From: Isoetes taiwanensis
Taxonomy: Eukaryota; Streptophyta; Lycopodiopsida; Isoetales; Isoetaceae
Direction: 5' to 3'
DNA length: 64,000 nucleotides
Assembly: GCA_021234155.1 (NCBI GenBank)
Contig: JAJEKV010000026.1
Span: 1,612,001-1,676,000 of the forward strand
The position numbers and the translations under genes are program-made. Positions 62,282-64,000 of the stretch are shown here, piece after piece (within the stretch, counting starts at the first letter, position 1; every line of letters starts with the position of its first letter). Below the pieces are notes generated by a model. The model worked only from the letters and a program-made list of their open reading frames with translations. It made no database searches and had not been told where the DNA came from.

Positions 62282-64000
62282 CTTAAGGAAATGGAAAATT
62301 GAGCTAGAGTATTTACTAAAGGGATGGGAAACGAGCGCTAATACTCAAGTTTCCAGCCTTATATATTAATCTATTTTTTTCATTTTACTCATGTTTCTAG
62401 GCATGATTTGATTTACTCATAGACAGAGAGTCATTCTTTGGCTCATAGACATGGAAATATATTAATGCTCGCTCTACATCTGAGTTCATTTTTATGGTAT
62501 TTTTGGATTCATATACTTTGTATTTGAAAAGCTATGAAATGAAATCCATTGCTTTTCAATTCTGTGCTTATGATTCTCTGGAATTTTACATAGCAAGTGC
62601 AGATTAGAGAAGGCTCTCATTTTGAACTAACCTTGCTAGTATGAAGGCTTTTGCTATAAGCCTGAGCCTCTTATGAGCCTATCCAGGGTGTCTTGGTGCA
62701 TTAGTGCATTCATTTGGTGATGCAAAAATTGTACTTGTGGTACAATGCGGGATGCATAAGCAATATGTGTTTTCTTTATTGAGATTCTAGGCTTAAGTTG
62801 AAGCTAGAATTTATTACAGGCTTCATGCACCATGTCTATACTTAAAAGTGCGTAACTTATAAGTTTGATTAATGTTTGGCAAATCCTACTGCAACTGTTT
62901 GGATTTGGAAAATTCTCAAGTTATAATTCCATTTCTCTTTCTTGTTAATGTTTTCCCAGGGCAAAAGGATACAATTGGTGATCAGTGATAAACTGAGAGA
63001 CCCAATGTACCTTTTGGCCCTTGCATCATTACCGGGATTACTGCTAACGTTTGCATGATTGGCTGCAGGTACGGGCTCTCTCCTCCAATTGTCTCTTTTT
63101 TGCAAACCGGGTTGGTGTTAACGTGGAAGGTTATGGAATGACGCAAAAAATGTAACTGTATACTATGCACTTTGTATGTTATTGTCTAAACTATTCAATT
63201 TCAATTCAATAATAGTGTATTTTTGCAATTTACTCGATATGACTTTATGTTTTTGCTTAAGAATTTGCTGCAACAACTTTGCATTAAGGTTACATGGTTT
63301 TGGGGCTTGAGAAATCAGCCTTCTACCAGGTTGCCTTGAATGTTAAGTGTTGAATTACGTTTATGAATATTTTGCTACTACTTTTCATTGAGAATACATG
63401 GTTTTGGGGCTTGAGAAATCAGTTCTCTACTAGGTAGCCTTAATGGGAAATCAGTCCTCTACTAGGTAGCTTTATAAAGATATACTTTCAATAATGCTGC
63501 ACGTTGAAAGGAAAAACCTGTTTATGTGAAAATAATGAACAGCTTCAGACAAATATTGACCTTATTTAGTATTCTTGTTGGACTCATTTGGTCTAGGGCC
63601 TGGGTAGTGCCAGGACAGAATTTCTCTAGCTTCGGTTAAGTGACCAAGTTAGGAGTATGGACTTGGCTAGATTAGACCCTAGGCAAAGGAAAGTATATAT
63701 GCTGAAACATCTGTTATCATATTCAAGGATATGAAACTCTATCCTTTTGAGTCCACCTGAATTAATTGTACACAGTACACCTCTCGTGATTTATTGAACA
63801 TTATGTTTTCCATTCGCACTGCTCTACCGTTACATTGGCTATTACTGGTTTGCTACCTACTTACTGTTTGCTATTTACTGATGCATTGGGACATTTCAAA
63901 AATGACAAGTACTAGCCACGAAATATGATAGATTTCTATGGCTTATGAACATTAAAAAACTGGGCTTCTTGAAACCTGAGCAAGACCATAAAGGTATGAA
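62282..64000. other. Gene-free stretch to the window end
   Basis: No gene recognised. A 104-bp diverged tandem repeat lies at about 63271-63470 (ACATGGTTTTGGGGCTTGAG at 63292 and 63396), with the inner word AATCAGTCCTCTACTAGGTA repeated once more near 63450. Confidence 0.35.

Overview
The window is nuclear DNA of a land plant or close streptophyte with a large, repeat-rich genome. The reasons are plant-type NADH-glutamate synthase and starch synthase III sequence, a plant-type Mpv17/PMP22 gene with GT-AG introns, telobox-like AAACCCTA motifs, a CACTA-like transposon end, and almost continuous transposon debris and TA microsatellites. The Penelope-like reverse transcriptase and the heavy decay would suit a non-flowering plant, but the sequence alone does not fix the species. 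There is no sign of operons, ribosome binding sites or CRISPR.

Layout. 1-1262: tail of a reverse transcriptase gene, a hairpin segment shared with 22.3 kb, a long TA tract and a repeated inverted-repeat motif. 1.3-7.3 kb: a broken chimera on the + strand, with three consecutive NADH-GOGAT exons followed by four exon blocks of starch synthase III; introns are kept. 7.3-15.3 kb: repeats, including two members of a family built of GAATCT about every 10-11 bp, a TIR element between TA tracts, and a GC-rich palindrome. 16.5-18.1 kb: a possible two-exon gene with AT-hook-like and SAP-like sequence. 18.6-25.4 kb: a 0.96 kb segmental duplication, a recombinant junction, and an inverted copy of the GAATCT family. 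25.4-35.5 kb: a Ty3/gypsy-type 3' LTR with the last pol codons, a 430-bp tandem repeat that keeps a reading frame, a perfect 50-bp palindrome, another GAATCT array and a possible second LTR.

35.6-37.4 kb holds the only clearly intact gene, a three-exon Mpv17/PMP22 membrane protein of 227 residues. 40.1-41.4 kb is a 614-bp tandem duplication. 45.2-51.0 kb is the most unusual block: a CACTA-like end with an array of palindromes of the TTTGTCACGCGTGACAAA type, then a SET-domain reading frame with one in-frame stop, then about 4.2 kb of about 330-bp repeats that switch orientation twice and carry a telobox palindrome in each unit. 51.2-52.1 kb and 53.7-54.3 kb hold two spliced gene candidates; in the second a two-exon RG-rich cassette is tandemly duplicated. 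54.4-64 kb is mainly repeats: a tRNA-derived SINE remnant, a 167-bp MITE with a 9-bp target duplication, and a second full copy of the GAATCT element.

The genes do not form a pathway. The functional unit is the Mpv17 gene; GOGAT and SSIII are primary-metabolism genes present only as broken pieces. Family names were assigned by reading translations against remembered family motifs, without database searches.
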